DNA from: SAR116 cluster alpha proteobacterium HIMB100
GTDB lineage: Bacteria > Pseudomonadota > Alphaproteobacteria > Puniceispirillales > Puniceispirillaceae
DNA length: 64,000 bases
Direction: 5' to 3'
Assembly (NCBI GenBank): GCA_000238815.2
Contig: AFXB01000010.1
Coordinates: 372,001-436,000 of the forward strand
In this document: positions 17,946-26,216 of the stretch, in pieces
Numbering within the stretch: the stretch's first letter is position 1
How the letters are laid out: each line of letters begins with the position of its first letter
Notes under the pieces: generated by a model
Database searches by the model: none
Seen by the model: only the letters and a program-made list of their open reading frames with translations
Told to the model about the DNA's origin: nothing
Made by a program: the position numbers and the translations under genes

Positions 17946-19067
17946 ATGGGACATCAGACAGACGCTCACATCCTTGTTATGGGTCAGGGCATTGCCGGCC
18001 TGACCGCAGCTATTGTGCTGGGAGAGGCCGGATATAGTGTCCAGGTTTTAGGCCGCAGATTCCCGGCTCCGGGTGGCCTGCAACTCTCGCCAAACGGATT
18101 TAAGGCCTTAGCTGCCCTGGGCCTGGATAAACCGGTCCTGGAAAAGGCGGTGCGTCTGCGCTCTGTGGAGATTAAATCTTTATCCGCGCATCGCCATCTG
18201 ACAGAAATCATTCATCAGCCGGACCAGACACATGCGGCCATTGCCAGACAGGATGTCCTGGACCTGCTGAGTGCGCGCGCTGAGCGGATCCCGCTGGTCA
18301 GTTTTACAGATACCCGTCTTGAGGCTCTGCACGTAAAGGCGGGCAAGGCGCAGATTGTCAGTCAGGATGGTCAGGTGTTCCTCGGCGATGAGGTGATCGG
18401 CGCAGATGGCGCCAACGGGCTGGCCAGAGCCGCTATCGCCGGCCAGAACCAAAGCCAGATGAAAGCTGTGTATCGGGCCATGCGGGCAGAGGTGAAGGCA
18501 GATCATTTGCCCGCGGTTCTGCGCCGCCAGTCAACCTTGCTGCTGTTGGGCGATGGATGCCATCTTGTCAGCTATCCGATTGCCGGCGGGACACGGAACA
18601 ATCTTGTTTTTTGTGCCGCTTCAGAACAGCTTGGCCCGGGCTGGGCAGAGCGTATTTTTTCCTCTCTTCCTGTTCTGGCCTGCTTGTCTGATCCGTCTGT
18701 TAAATGGACAGATACCCCTTTATATCCAGCACAGGCCCTGCCTGTCTGGCGACGTGAACGGGTAACCCTGATAGGGGATGCCGCACATGTCATGCCGCCT
18801 CATCTGGCTCAGGGAGCTGGCCAGACCTTTGTTGATTGTGCCTGTCTGAAAGCTGAATTGGCCAGGTTACCGCTATCAGACGCGCTCAGCCAGATGGCAG
18901 CCACCCGCTCAAAAGATGTGCAGAAGATTATCCAGAAAGCCACTGCCTCAGGCCAGGTGATGCGCCTCGGCGGGTTGGCCAGCCGCGCCAGAAATATGTT
19001 TATTGATCTGGCTGGCCCCAGATTTATGAAGAGCTGGCTGAATGACGTCTGGGACACAGACAGCTGA
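17946..19067 (+). CDS. FAD-dependent monooxygenase (UbiH/salicylate hydroxylase-like)
   Basis: A group A flavoprotein hydroxylase of about 373 residues. The FAD dinucleotide fold Gly13-x-Gly15-x-x-Gly18 (VMGQGIAGLTAA), an internal DG motif (EVIGADGANGLAR) and the GD motif (LIGDAAHVMPPHLAQGAGQ) are all present in order. The open frame starts at 17847, but 30 residues before the Rossmann strand would be unusual; internal ATGs at 17931, 17940 and 17946 are alternatives, and GGACG precedes the last by about six bases. Substrate is not evident. It diverges from the pyrimidine operon. Confidence 0.85.
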   Translation: MGHQTDAHILVMGQGIAGLTAAIVLGEAGYSVQVLGRRFPAPGGLQLSPNGFKALAALGLDKPVLEKAVRLRSVEIKSLSAHRHLTEIIHQPDQTHAAIARQDVLDLLSARAERIPLVSFTDTRLEALHVKAGKAQIVSQDGQVFLGDEVIGADGANGLARAAIAGQNQSQMKAVYRAMRAEVKADHLPAVLRRQSTLLLLGDGCHLVSYPIAGGTRNNLVFCAASEQLGPGWAERIFSSLPVLACLSDPSVKWTDTPLYPAQALPVWRRERVTLIGDAAHVMPPHLAQGAGQTFVDCACLKAELARLPLSDALSQMAATRSKDVQKIIQKATASGQVMRLGGLASRARNMFIDLAGPRFMKSWLNDVWDTDS

Positions 19068-19129
19068 ACCAGTGTGACATCCAGACAGGTTGTGCTGACG
19101 TAGAAGAAAAAAAATCTGGCTTGATCATT

Positions 19130-19696
19130 ATGTTCACACGTTTTTATTCTGTTTTGCTCGCTGTTTGTCTTGGAGGGGTTATGACATTATCCGCTGCTAT
19201 TTCTGCTGGCCCATCTGCCTGGGACTTCAGCTTTACCGACATTGACGGCAACCAGATGCCGCTGCGGGGCTATCAGGGCCAGGTTCTGTTGGTGGTAAAC
19301 ACTGCTTCACGCTGTGGTTTCACGCCGCAATATGACGCGCTGCAGACCTTGTGGCAGAACTATAAGGATGAGGGTCTGGTCGTCATTGGCGTCCCGTCCA
19401 ATGATTTTGGCGCACAAGAGCTCTCGTCTGAAGCCGAGGTGAAAGACTTCTGTGAAGTGAATTTCAATATCGATTTTCCAATGACGGCAATTACAGCTGT
19501 CAAAGGCGGTGATGCACATCCTTTTTATCAGTGGGCTGGCCAGCAGGCTGGCATGATGGCAAAGCCAAAATGGAATTTTCACAAATATCTGGTCGGCCGG
19601 GACGGGCAAATTTCTGACTGGTTCTCGTCGGTGACCACGCCAGAGGCAGCCAAGCTGAGAACAGCTGTTGAAAGCGCCCTGGCCCAACCGCGCTAA
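19130..19696 (+). CDS. Exported glutathione peroxidase
   Basis: Reduces hydroperoxides with a peroxidatic cysteine (NTASRCGFTPQY, near residue 62). The PSNDFGAQE segment supplies the catalytic Gln/Asn environment and KWNFHKYLV is the conserved Trp motif. An N-terminal hydrophobic stretch ending at SAAISAG is a likely signal peptide, so the enzyme should act in the periplasm. The frame opens at TTG 19121, three codons before the ATG used here. It is the cysteine rather than the selenocysteine form; many such enzymes use thioredoxin rather than glutathione. Confidence 0.92.
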   Translation: MFTRFYSVLLAVCLGGVMTLSAAISAGPSAWDFSFTDIDGNQMPLRGYQGQVLLVVNTASRCGFTPQYDALQTLWQNYKDEGLVVIGVPSNDFGAQELSSEAEVKDFCEVNFNIDFPMTAITAVKGGDAHPFYQWAGQQAGMMAKPKWNFHKYLVGRDGQISDWFSSVTTPEAAKLRTAVESALAQPR

Positions 19697-19809
19697 GCCC
19701 TCTTACCAGCGTCGACCCAGACCGCCACATCGCCTTGCTGCTTGATTGTAAATCCGCGCTCGTGTACACAACAAAGCCTCGGGTCGGGATAAATGAGGGC
19801 GGTGGACAG

Positions 19810-20823
19810 ATGGAACTCCCCCCAAAGACAAATCGCTATGTTGTGGCCGCGCTGTATCAATTTGTCAGCGTGGATGATTGTGCTGGCTGGCAAGCGAAGC
19901 TGAAAGAGATCTGCCGGAGCCGTCATCTAATGGGAACCTTGCTGATTGCCCCTGAGGGGCTGAACGGGACAGTTGCCGGCCGTTACGATGATATCAATAA
20001 TTTTGTACAATGGCTGGGCACCGTAACCCCCTTTACCGGTCTGGAAATTAAATATGCCCTCCATGATAATGCCCCGTTTCACCGGATGAAAGTGCGGCTG
20101 AAACGCGAGATTGTCACCATGGGTGAGCCTGATATCCGGCCAAGCGAGCAAGCAGGTAATTATGTTGCGCCTGAAGACTGGAACGCGCTGATCTCAGACC
20201 CTGATGTTCTGGTCGTCGACACCCGTAATCATTATGAGACAGCGATTGGCCAGTTCCGCGGCGCAACTGACCCGCACACCACCACCTTTCGCGAATTCCC
20301 CGCCTGGGCCAAGGCCCTTGCCGAAAAGCCTGAAGATGAGCGGCCACGCAAAATTGCGATGTATTGCACAGGCGGTATCAGATGTGAAAAATCAACATCT
20401 TATATGAAATCCATCGGCTTTGATGAGGTCTATCATCTGAAAGGCGGCATCTTGAAATATCTGGAGGATATTCCGCAAGACAGCTCGCTCTGGGACGGCG
20501 AATGTTTTGTTTTCGACAGCCGCGTATCTGTGGACCATGCGCTGCACCAAGGGTCATATCAGCTATGTCACGCCTGCAAGATGCCGCTTAGCGAAGATGA
20601 GATGAGGACTGCCCATTATGTGCCCGGGATCAGCTGTCCGCATTGTCATGATCTCACCACAGATGCGCAAAGACAACGGTTTGCGGAACGTGCGCGCCAG
20701 ATTGAACTGGCCAGACAACGAGGCACACAGCATATCGGCGCCAAGGCCACCCGGCCGAAGCCCCCGAAAAACGTCCAGAAAGACCCTCAAGAAAACCCTC
20801 AGGAAAACCCGGGCGAGCGCTAG
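19810..20823 (+). CDS. trhO: tRNA uridine(34) hydroxylase, rhodanese family
   Basis: TrhO (YceA) makes 5-hydroxyuridine at tRNA position 34. Residues 1-100 form the acylphosphatase-like domain (LLIAPEGLNGTVAG); the rhodanese domain follows, with active cysteine in MYCTGGIRCEKST. A C-terminal zinc-binding-like tail has CHACKMP and CPHCHD. The frame opens at 19735, but GGTGG lies just before the ATG at 19810, which also matches the family N-terminus. Its TAG shares bases with the TAG of rpe on the other strand. The last 40 residues are a low-complexity Lys/Pro/Glu/Asn tail. Confidence 0.92.
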   Translation: MELPPKTNRYVVAALYQFVSVDDCAGWQAKLKEICRSRHLMGTLLIAPEGLNGTVAGRYDDINNFVQWLGTVTPFTGLEIKYALHDNAPFHRMKVRLKREIVTMGEPDIRPSEQAGNYVAPEDWNALISDPDVLVVDTRNHYETAIGQFRGATDPHTTTFREFPAWAKALAEKPEDERPRKIAMYCTGGIRCEKSTSYMKSIGFDEVYHLKGGILKYLEDIPQDSSLWDGECFVFDSRVSVDHALHQGSYQLCHACKMPLSEDEMRTAHYVPGISCPHCHDLTTDAQRQRFAERARQIELARQRGTQHIGAKATRPKPPKNVQKDPQENPQENPGER

Positions 20824-21482
20824 TTGTTGCGCAGAGCCGTAATCGCTGCCTGATACCCCTCAGCCGCTCCAAAAATAGCAGATCCTGCAACCAGATTATT
20901 GGCACCAGCCTGTCTGGCCAGCGGCGCGGTCTGGGCAGTAATGCCGCCATCGACCTGAAGCTGAATGTCACGTCCTTCAATCATTTCGGCAACCTGGCTG
21001 ATTTTCGGCAGCATTTCAGAAATGAATTTCTGGCCACCAAAGCCAGGATTAACCGTCATCACCAGCACCAGATCAAGCAGATGCAGGCAATGCGCCAGAT
21101 GGTCCACACCTGTGGCCGGATTCACCGCCACCCCGGCACGGCAGCCCAATTCGCGAATTCTGGACAAGGTCCGGTCCAGATGCGGGCAGACTTCTGCATG
21201 CACCGTTATGCCTTGTACACCGGCAGCCGCGAAATCGTCCAGCAATGCATCCGGGGTTTCGATCATCAGATGCGCATCAAAATACGCCTCTGTTGCACCG
21301 CGCACGGCCTTGATAATGGGTGCCCCAAAGGTCAGATTCGGCACAAACTGGCCATCCATGACATCCAGATGAATCCAATCTGCACCTGCTGCAGCCACAG
21401 CGCGGATTTCTTCACCCAACCGGCTAAAATCACTGGCCAGTACAGATGGAGCGATGACAACAGGTTTTGGTGATACTGCCAT
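20820..21482 (-). CDS. rpe: Ribulose-phosphate 3-epimerase
   Basis: Interconverts ribulose 5-phosphate and xylulose 5-phosphate. The TIM-barrel signatures HLDVMDGQFVPNLTFG, HAEVCPH, MTVNPGFGGQ and VDGGI occur in order. The frame extends to 21539, but GAGGAT lies just before the ATG at 21482 and the protein then starts in the normal place (220 residues). The stop codon overlaps the trhO stop on the opposite strand within a CTAG palindrome. An identical 14-bp sequence flanks the gene on both sides (see repeats). Confidence 0.96.
   Translation of the reverse strand: MAVSPKPVVIAPSVLASDFSRLGEEIRAVAAAGADWIHLDVMDGQFVPNLTFGAPIIKAVRGATEAYFDAHLMIETPDALLDDFAAAGVQGITVHAEVCPHLDRTLSRIRELGCRAGVAVNPATGVDHLAHCLHLLDLVLVMTVNPGFGGQKFISEMLPKISQVAEMIEGRDIQLQVDGGITAQTAPLARQAGANNLVAGSAIFGAAEGYQAAITALRNN
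20826..20839. repeat. 14-bp direct repeat flanking rpe, copy 1
   Basis: GTTGCGCAGAGCCG occurs here inside the 3' end of rpe and again at 21502-21515 just upstream of its start. Both copies have the same orientation. Confidence 0.6.
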
Positions 21483-21501
21483 AGATTTATCCTCACTTAA
21501 C

Positions 21502-21515
21502 GTTGCGCAGAGCCG
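21502..21515. repeat. 14-bp direct repeat flanking rpe, copy 2
   Basis: Second exact copy of GTTGCGCAGAGCCG, located between the rpe start and the stop of the upstream reductase gene. Confidence 0.6.
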
Positions 21516-21516
21516 C

Positions 21517-22494
21517 TCAGCCAGTCTGCAGGGACGCAACCATATCCTGAACGGTTTCAGATAATGGCCGCGGCGAAAATTTCAGAATTTTCCGTGCGGG
21601 CTGTGTATCAAAATACCGCATCAGCCCCAGTTCTGATCGAATGCTTCTGACATTGGCATCCACCATCCCTGCAACCTGCGTCAGCCAGTTTGGCATTTCA
21701 CGTGAAGAAGCCTTGCGCGAATGGGCTTTCAGATGGTCTGCCAGTTCTGACATCCAGATCGATTCGCCTGCCAGAATGAAGCGTTTACCCACAGGCCGCT
21801 TACCGGTCAGAGCGGCAATATGCGCTGCAGCCACATCGCGGATATCCACAGGAGCGAAACTGATTTTCGGGACCAGCGGATATTTACCCGCCATGATCAT
21901 CTGGACCAGATCAATGCTGGCTGAAGATTGCGCTTTCAAGCGCGGCCCCAGAACCAGGCTGGGATTTATCATCACCAGCTCAAGTTCAGGATGTTGTTCA
22001 GCAAAAGACCAGGCTTCTTTTTCCGCCAGCGTTTTTGAGCGTATATAGGTGCCAACCCCTGCATTCAGATCGGTCCAGTCATCAGCTGTCAAATACCGAT
22101 TATCTTCTGCATGACCATATCCGATGGCCGCACAGGATGAGGTCATCACCACCCGTTTGACCCCGGCCTTAACCGCTGCAGTCAGGACTTGTCTGACCCC
22201 TTTCACCGCTGGTTCGATGACCTCGTCAGGCTGTTTTGGCTCGCTCAGCGGAAACGGAGAGGCACAATGGATCACCGCCTTGCAATCCGCCATTGCTGGC
22301 TGCCAGCCCCAGCTGGCGGTAAGCTCAGCATTATGCGCCCTGAATTTTGGATGGCTGAAATCATTTTCAAGCTGATAGACTTTTTCGGCTGTACGGGCCG
22401 TGCCCATCACCGCATAACCGGCGTCTAACGCCTGGCTGACAATGTGGCGCGCGACAAAGCCTGTCGCGCCCGTGACGCATATCTTCCCCGCCAT
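21517..22494 (-). CDS. NAD(P)-dependent epimerase/dehydratase (dihydroflavonol-reductase-like)
   Basis: An extended short-chain dehydrogenase of 325 residues. The glycine-rich VTGATGFVARH is at residues 7-17 and the catalytic YIRSK (Tyr-x-x-x-Lys) near 150. MTSSCAAIGYG carries the catalytic Ser region and NPSLVLGPRL is typical of the DFR/cinnamoyl-CoA/aldehyde reductase subgroup. Substrate cannot be told; reduction of a ketone or aldehyde is likely. It lies upstream of rpe on the same strand with 34 bp between. Confidence 0.88.
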   Translation of the reverse strand: MAGKICVTGATGFVARHIVSQALDAGYAVMGTARTAEKVYQLENDFSHPKFRAHNAELTASWGWQPAMADCKAVIHCASPFPLSEPKQPDEVIEPAVKGVRQVLTAAVKAGVKRVVMTSSCAAIGYGHAEDNRYLTADDWTDLNAGVGTYIRSKTLAEKEAWSFAEQHPELELVMINPSLVLGPRLKAQSSASIDLVQMIMAGKYPLVPKISFAPVDIRDVAAAHIAALTGKRPVGKRFILAGESIWMSELADHLKAHSRKASSREMPNWLTQVAGMVDANVRSIRSELGLMRYFDTQPARKILKFSPRPLSETVQDMVASLQTG

Positions 22495-22536
22495 CTTATG
22501 TCTGCTCCTCTGCTATTCAGGCTGTCTGTCAACCGC

Positions 22537-24357
22537 CTATATAACATCCTTTGCCTTAAAATATGGTAAATTATCCTGAGATGAGCAGCCCATCACTGCC
22601 AGACGCTCGATAATTTGTAACGCCCGCTGATATTTACGTTCAATTTCTTCTTCACTGAACTCGTCAAACTGCTCGCCACATAGCAGAATTCCATGATTGG
22701 CCTGCAGGGCACGTACCCGCCGGCCATGCATCAGACCATCCACCAGAGTCGCATGTTCAAATTCATCGCCCTTAACAATCTGAATTTTATTTTCAACCAG
22801 GAAATAGCGGATCGCGGCCTCGCCCTGCAGGGCAAATTGCCAGAATTCAGAATCAGACTTTGACGGCTGGCCACTGACCAGACTGAATGCCTTACAAAAC
22901 GCCAGGAAGATCAGCTCATCCCGTTCGGCCCCGGTCCAGGCGGTCCGGCCCAGCGTGCGCCAGATGTCCCGGTTCATTTCTTCATAAATCGCTGGAATGC
23001 GTTCAAAGAACAGACGATGCAGACCGATATCATTGACCGAATCTTCCATCCGCTGTTCTTTATGGATGTCAATTGCGCTGTAGGAACCACATACAGGACA
23101 GCCTGAATCTGAGAATTTGTCTTTCAGATAAATATGTGAGCACCGCAGGCTGGAATCCAGCTTATTGTCGCATAAATAATAGCTTTTCTGTTCATCAACA
23201 GGCTGTTGGGAAATCCACTGGAACCTGTTTTTATATTTCAGATAAGAGCCCCTGTGTGACCACAAGCTCCATTTCAACTGTTCTACCGGCCCGAAGGTTG
23301 ACCAGTTAGAGCTGACATCGATCACCACACAAGTGTCTTTGTTCTCTGCTGCCCGCAGCCCGCGGCCGACAGACTGGCCCCACAGTACTTTGGACAAGGT
23401 CGGGCGCATATGCACAATGATGTTACAGTTCGGATTATCCCAGCCTTCGGCCAGCACACCGACAGACACCACCGCTTCCACCTCGCCGCGGGCATGGCTT
23501 GCCAGAATTTGCATCCGCTCTTTAATCGGCGTGTTCGCCGTGATCAGACAAACCGACAGGCCAAGCTCTTCAATCGCCTCAACCGTGGTTTCCGCCACTG
23601 TCACATCCGGGCAGAACCAGGCGGAAATAGGGATCGGTTTTACCTGCTGACGTTCTTCGCAATAGATCATACAAGCATGGCTGATCATAGATGATTTGAT
23701 AATCGCCGGTGCCAGCTTGGCCACAGGAAAATCACCTGAGCTGATATCAATATTGCCCAGTTCAAGATCATGCACGAAATGCGGCCGGTAACGCGGCCGG
23801 ACCAAGATGCCCTCATCAAACAGTTTTTCCATATCCGCACCGTCGATAATCGCATCAAAGGCCAGGCTGAGCTGGTCTTTTTGATCTGCTGTGCGGCGTT
23901 CAGGTGACGCGGTCAGCCCCAACAGATGCGCATCATCACGTCCGCGTTCCATGAAGCTTTCCAAAATGCGCTTATATCCGGTCCCGTTCGGTGACACCCG
24001 ATGGGCCTCATCGATAATCACCAGCTTGGCCTGTTCAACCGCCTCATCCAGAATTTCGCGCGCCCTGGTGCTGGTCGACAGCAACACATCATAATCCAGA
24101 AAGGCTTTTTCGGTATGATTCAGATCCAGCTTACGTACCCGGTGTTCACGGGCCAATGCACGTTCCAGCTGTTCCAGCAGCACCAGCCGGTGACACAGGA
24201 CAATGACCTTTTCACCAGCATAGAACTGTTTAATGATTTCACTGGCGAGAACGGTTTTGCCAGCCCCGGTCGGCGCTTTGACAATGAACCGCCGGTGCGC
24301 TTTCAAAATATCGGGAAAACCGTCAATAATATCCTGTTGCCAACGCCTGAGCTGCAT
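22537..24357 (-). CDS. Stand-alone DEAH-box superfamily II helicase
   Basis: A 606-residue SSL2/UvrB-type helicase. Walker A APTGAGKT is at residues 28-35, the DEAH box at 116-119, motif III-like LTASPE near 150 and motif VI QSVGRGLRAAE near 330. After the two RecA domains comes a four-cysteine zinc knuckle (YLCDNK, RCSH, CPVCGS, near 395-425) and a helical C-terminus of about 180 residues without recognised motifs. It is not beside a methylase, nuclease or phage gene, so neither repair nor defence can be assigned. The gene begins 80 bp after a terminator-like element. Confidence 0.88.
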   Translation of the reverse strand: MQLRRWQQDIIDGFPDILKAHRRFIVKAPTGAGKTVLASEIIKQFYAGEKVIVLCHRLVLLEQLERALAREHRVRKLDLNHTEKAFLDYDVLLSTSTRAREILDEAVEQAKLVIIDEAHRVSPNGTGYKRILESFMERGRDDAHLLGLTASPERRTADQKDQLSLAFDAIIDGADMEKLFDEGILVRPRYRPHFVHDLELGNIDISSGDFPVAKLAPAIIKSSMISHACMIYCEERQQVKPIPISAWFCPDVTVAETTVEAIEELGLSVCLITANTPIKERMQILASHARGEVEAVVSVGVLAEGWDNPNCNIIVHMRPTLSKVLWGQSVGRGLRAAENKDTCVVIDVSSNWSTFGPVEQLKWSLWSHRGSYLKYKNRFQWISQQPVDEQKSYYLCDNKLDSSLRCSHIYLKDKFSDSGCPVCGSYSAIDIHKEQRMEDSVNDIGLHRLFFERIPAIYEEMNRDIWRTLGRTAWTGAERDELIFLAFCKAFSLVSGQPSKSDSEFWQFALQGEAAIRYFLVENKIQIVKGDEFEHATLVDGLMHGRRVRALQANHGILLCGEQFDEFSEEEIERKYQRALQIIERLAVMGCSSQDNLPYFKAKDVI

Positions 24358-24436
24358 GCGGATTTGTACCTGTCACTTTCTACATGTTCACGAGCGCACC
24401 AGTGTACAGAAGTTTTGACAAATAATCTCTAGCGAA

Positions 24437-24478
24437 AGTGAAAAAAACTGACTTTTTTTCATCTGCTGTTTCAGCAGA
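24437..24478 (-). terminator. Possible terminator at the end of the LDH2-family gene
   Basis: Read on the minus strand, a perfect 7-bp stem TCTGCTG/CAGCAGA with an AAA loop overlaps the stop codon (24462-24478), followed by A7-GTCAG-T7. The last T-run would suit intrinsic termination between this gene and the downstream helicase. The T-run is not directly adjacent to the GC stem, so confidence is moderate. Confidence 0.5.
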
Positions 24479-25475
24479 GGGCCTTAATCCGGTCAATAAG
24501 GTCAGAATTTATGTGGCGTGGCCCCGTATCCAGGCGGTTTTTATGCCGCCTGTCACCAGGCAGTCTGACCCCGTTCAGCTGGCGGATAGCCGCGAAAAAC
24601 CCCTCGCAATGGTCCTGCCAGCCGTCACCTGCGACCAGTTGCGGGTTGATGGCGATTACCAGCTCACCCCCTTTGGCTGGCCCGCCATCATTATTATCAT
24701 GCTGGCCTGCTTCATAAGAAAAATAATCGCCGGTCATGCCAGCGCACAATAATTCAACCATCATCGCAATCGCTGAGCCTTTATAGCCGCCAAAAGGCAG
24801 CAACACCCCTTTCAGGATTTCAGCCGGATTGGTTGTGGGCTGACCATCAGGACCAAGACCGGTTCCGGGCGGAACATCATGACCATCCCGCGCAGCGATT
24901 TGCACATCCCCCTTGGCCAGTGTCGAAGTAGCCATATCAAATACAAGCGGTGTTGTCCCCGGGCGGGGCCAGGCAAAAGATAACGGGTTGGTCCCGAAAA
25001 AGGCCTGTGTTGCCCCGGCCGGCGCGACCGTGGGTTTAAAAGCGGTACAGGCCAGCCCCATCAGCCCGCGTTCAGCCAGATATTCAACTTCCGGCCATAA
25101 GGCAGCAAAGTGAAAATTATTCACCACCCGCATCACCGCAATACCCGTTTTTTCCGCAGCTTCAGCCAGAACCGGCAGGCCGCGTTCCAGTGCCAGCGGC
25201 GCATAACCAAAATCACCATCAACACTTACCACAGAGGCCAGATCATTACTGACTGTGGGCTGAGCAGAGCCGTTCACCTTGCCAGACTGAAGTGAAGCCA
25301 CATATCCCGGCACGCGAAACAAACCATGTGAGACAGAGCCGTCCCGCTCAGCCGTGGTCACAGTGCGGGCCAGTGCGGCTGTGTTATCCTCATCACATCC
25401 ATGTGCCCGGAACACACTTAACGCAAGTGTTTCAATTTCAGCCAAGCTCATTGCTGTTGTCTGTGGCTTTGTCAT
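24471..25475 (-). CDS. LDH2/malate dehydrogenase-family NAD(P)H oxidoreductase
   Basis: A 334-residue member of the Ldh2/MDG family, which includes delta1-piperideine-2-carboxylate and delta1-pyrroline-2-carboxylate reductases, ureidoglycolate and sulfolactate dehydrogenases. The family segments SHGLFRVPGYV near residues 50-60, NNFHFAALWP near 115-125, GTNPLSFAWP near 163-172 and DMATSTLAKGDVQ near 180-192 are visible. GAGGAG precedes the ATG. It is the last gene of the minus-strand series from 34.8 kb and lies after the DUF3726-like gene, suggesting action on a keto acid or cyclic imino acid. Confidence 0.92.
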   Translation of the reverse strand: MTKPQTTAMSLAEIETLALSVFRAHGCDEDNTAALARTVTTAERDGSVSHGLFRVPGYVASLQSGKVNGSAQPTVSNDLASVVSVDGDFGYAPLALERGLPVLAEAAEKTGIAVMRVVNNFHFAALWPEVEYLAERGLMGLACTAFKPTVAPAGATQAFFGTNPLSFAWPRPGTTPLVFDMATSTLAKGDVQIAARDGHDVPPGTGLGPDGQPTTNPAEILKGVLLPFGGYKGSAIAMMVELLCAGMTGDYFSYEAGQHDNNDGGPAKGGELVIAINPQLVAGDGWQDHCEGFFAAIRQLNGVRLPGDRRHKNRLDTGPRHINSDLIDRIKALC

Positions 25476-25553
25476 CTGTCAGGCTCCTCAGGGTTCAGAC
25501 CATAAATCAGGGTCGCGCAAGACCGTGCATTTTTTTCATCTTAGACGGGTTTT

Positions 25554-26216
25554 TCAGTCATTATCAACCAGACCTGCGCCCGCCCCGCTCTGGCGAGACG
25601 CCGCGCTGGCAGGCACATAGGTCAGATGCGCCAGTCGCTCACATGCTTGCCAGACAGCCAGCTCTACCTCAGTATGACGACACAGAACCGGTGCTGATTT
25701 GCTGGCTGACGCACAAGGCTGATAGCTGAGCTGCAAGCCCTGATCAGATGCCAGCTCTGTGGCACGCTGAGGATCGCTTATGACAATCGGGGCGGACAGG
25801 CCCGCCTTATGCACCAAAAATTGTCCGCCGTAAGACCGGGCAGCTGCCATCAGCAGACCCGCCATTATCAGCGGATCATCCAGCTTGTGCAGCTCAGCCG
25901 GCCCCTTTCCCGCGACCAGCCAATCGATCACAGCCACCCCTTCAGCTTCCGGGCGGAGATGATCAATCTGCATCTGGCCAGCCAAGAGGCTGAGTTTCAG
26001 CTGGTGTGTGTGCGGCGCTTTGCCCTGCCGGACCAGCAGCCTGTGTAGCGTGGCCAGACCAGCATGACCCGAACATTGCAGCAATGTGGTGGCCTCAGCC
26101 AGATCCTCAGCACGGTCATGGGTAAGGCCACTGCCGATACAGGCCTTGCGGGCGATCTGGAATATCTCATTCGCTGAACAGGCCTGCGTGATGTGGTCTG
26201 CTGTCTTCGTTGTCAT
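25554..26216 (-). CDS. DUF3726-like conserved protein
   Basis: A 220-residue protein opening with ANEIFQIARKACIGSGLTHDRAEDLAEAT, which resembles the helical N-terminus of DUF3726 proteins and also echoes the N-terminal helix of Ldh2 enzymes. No catalytic motif is recognisable; two Cys (near 181 and 193) and several His are scattered. Its ATG overlaps the stop of the 568-residue gene as ATGA, so the two are translationally coupled. It precedes the LDH2-family gene after 78 bp. I cannot assign a function; a partner or assembly role for its neighbours is a guess. Confidence 0.7.
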   Translation of the reverse strand: MTTKTADHITQACSANEIFQIARKACIGSGLTHDRAEDLAEATTLLQCSGHAGLATLHRLLVRQGKAPHTHQLKLSLLAGQMQIDHLRPEAEGVAVIDWLVAGKGPAELHKLDDPLIMAGLLMAAARSYGGQFLVHKAGLSAPIVISDPQRATELASDQGLQLSYQPCASASKSAPVLCRHTEVELAVWQACERLAHLTYVPASAASRQSGAGAGLVDND

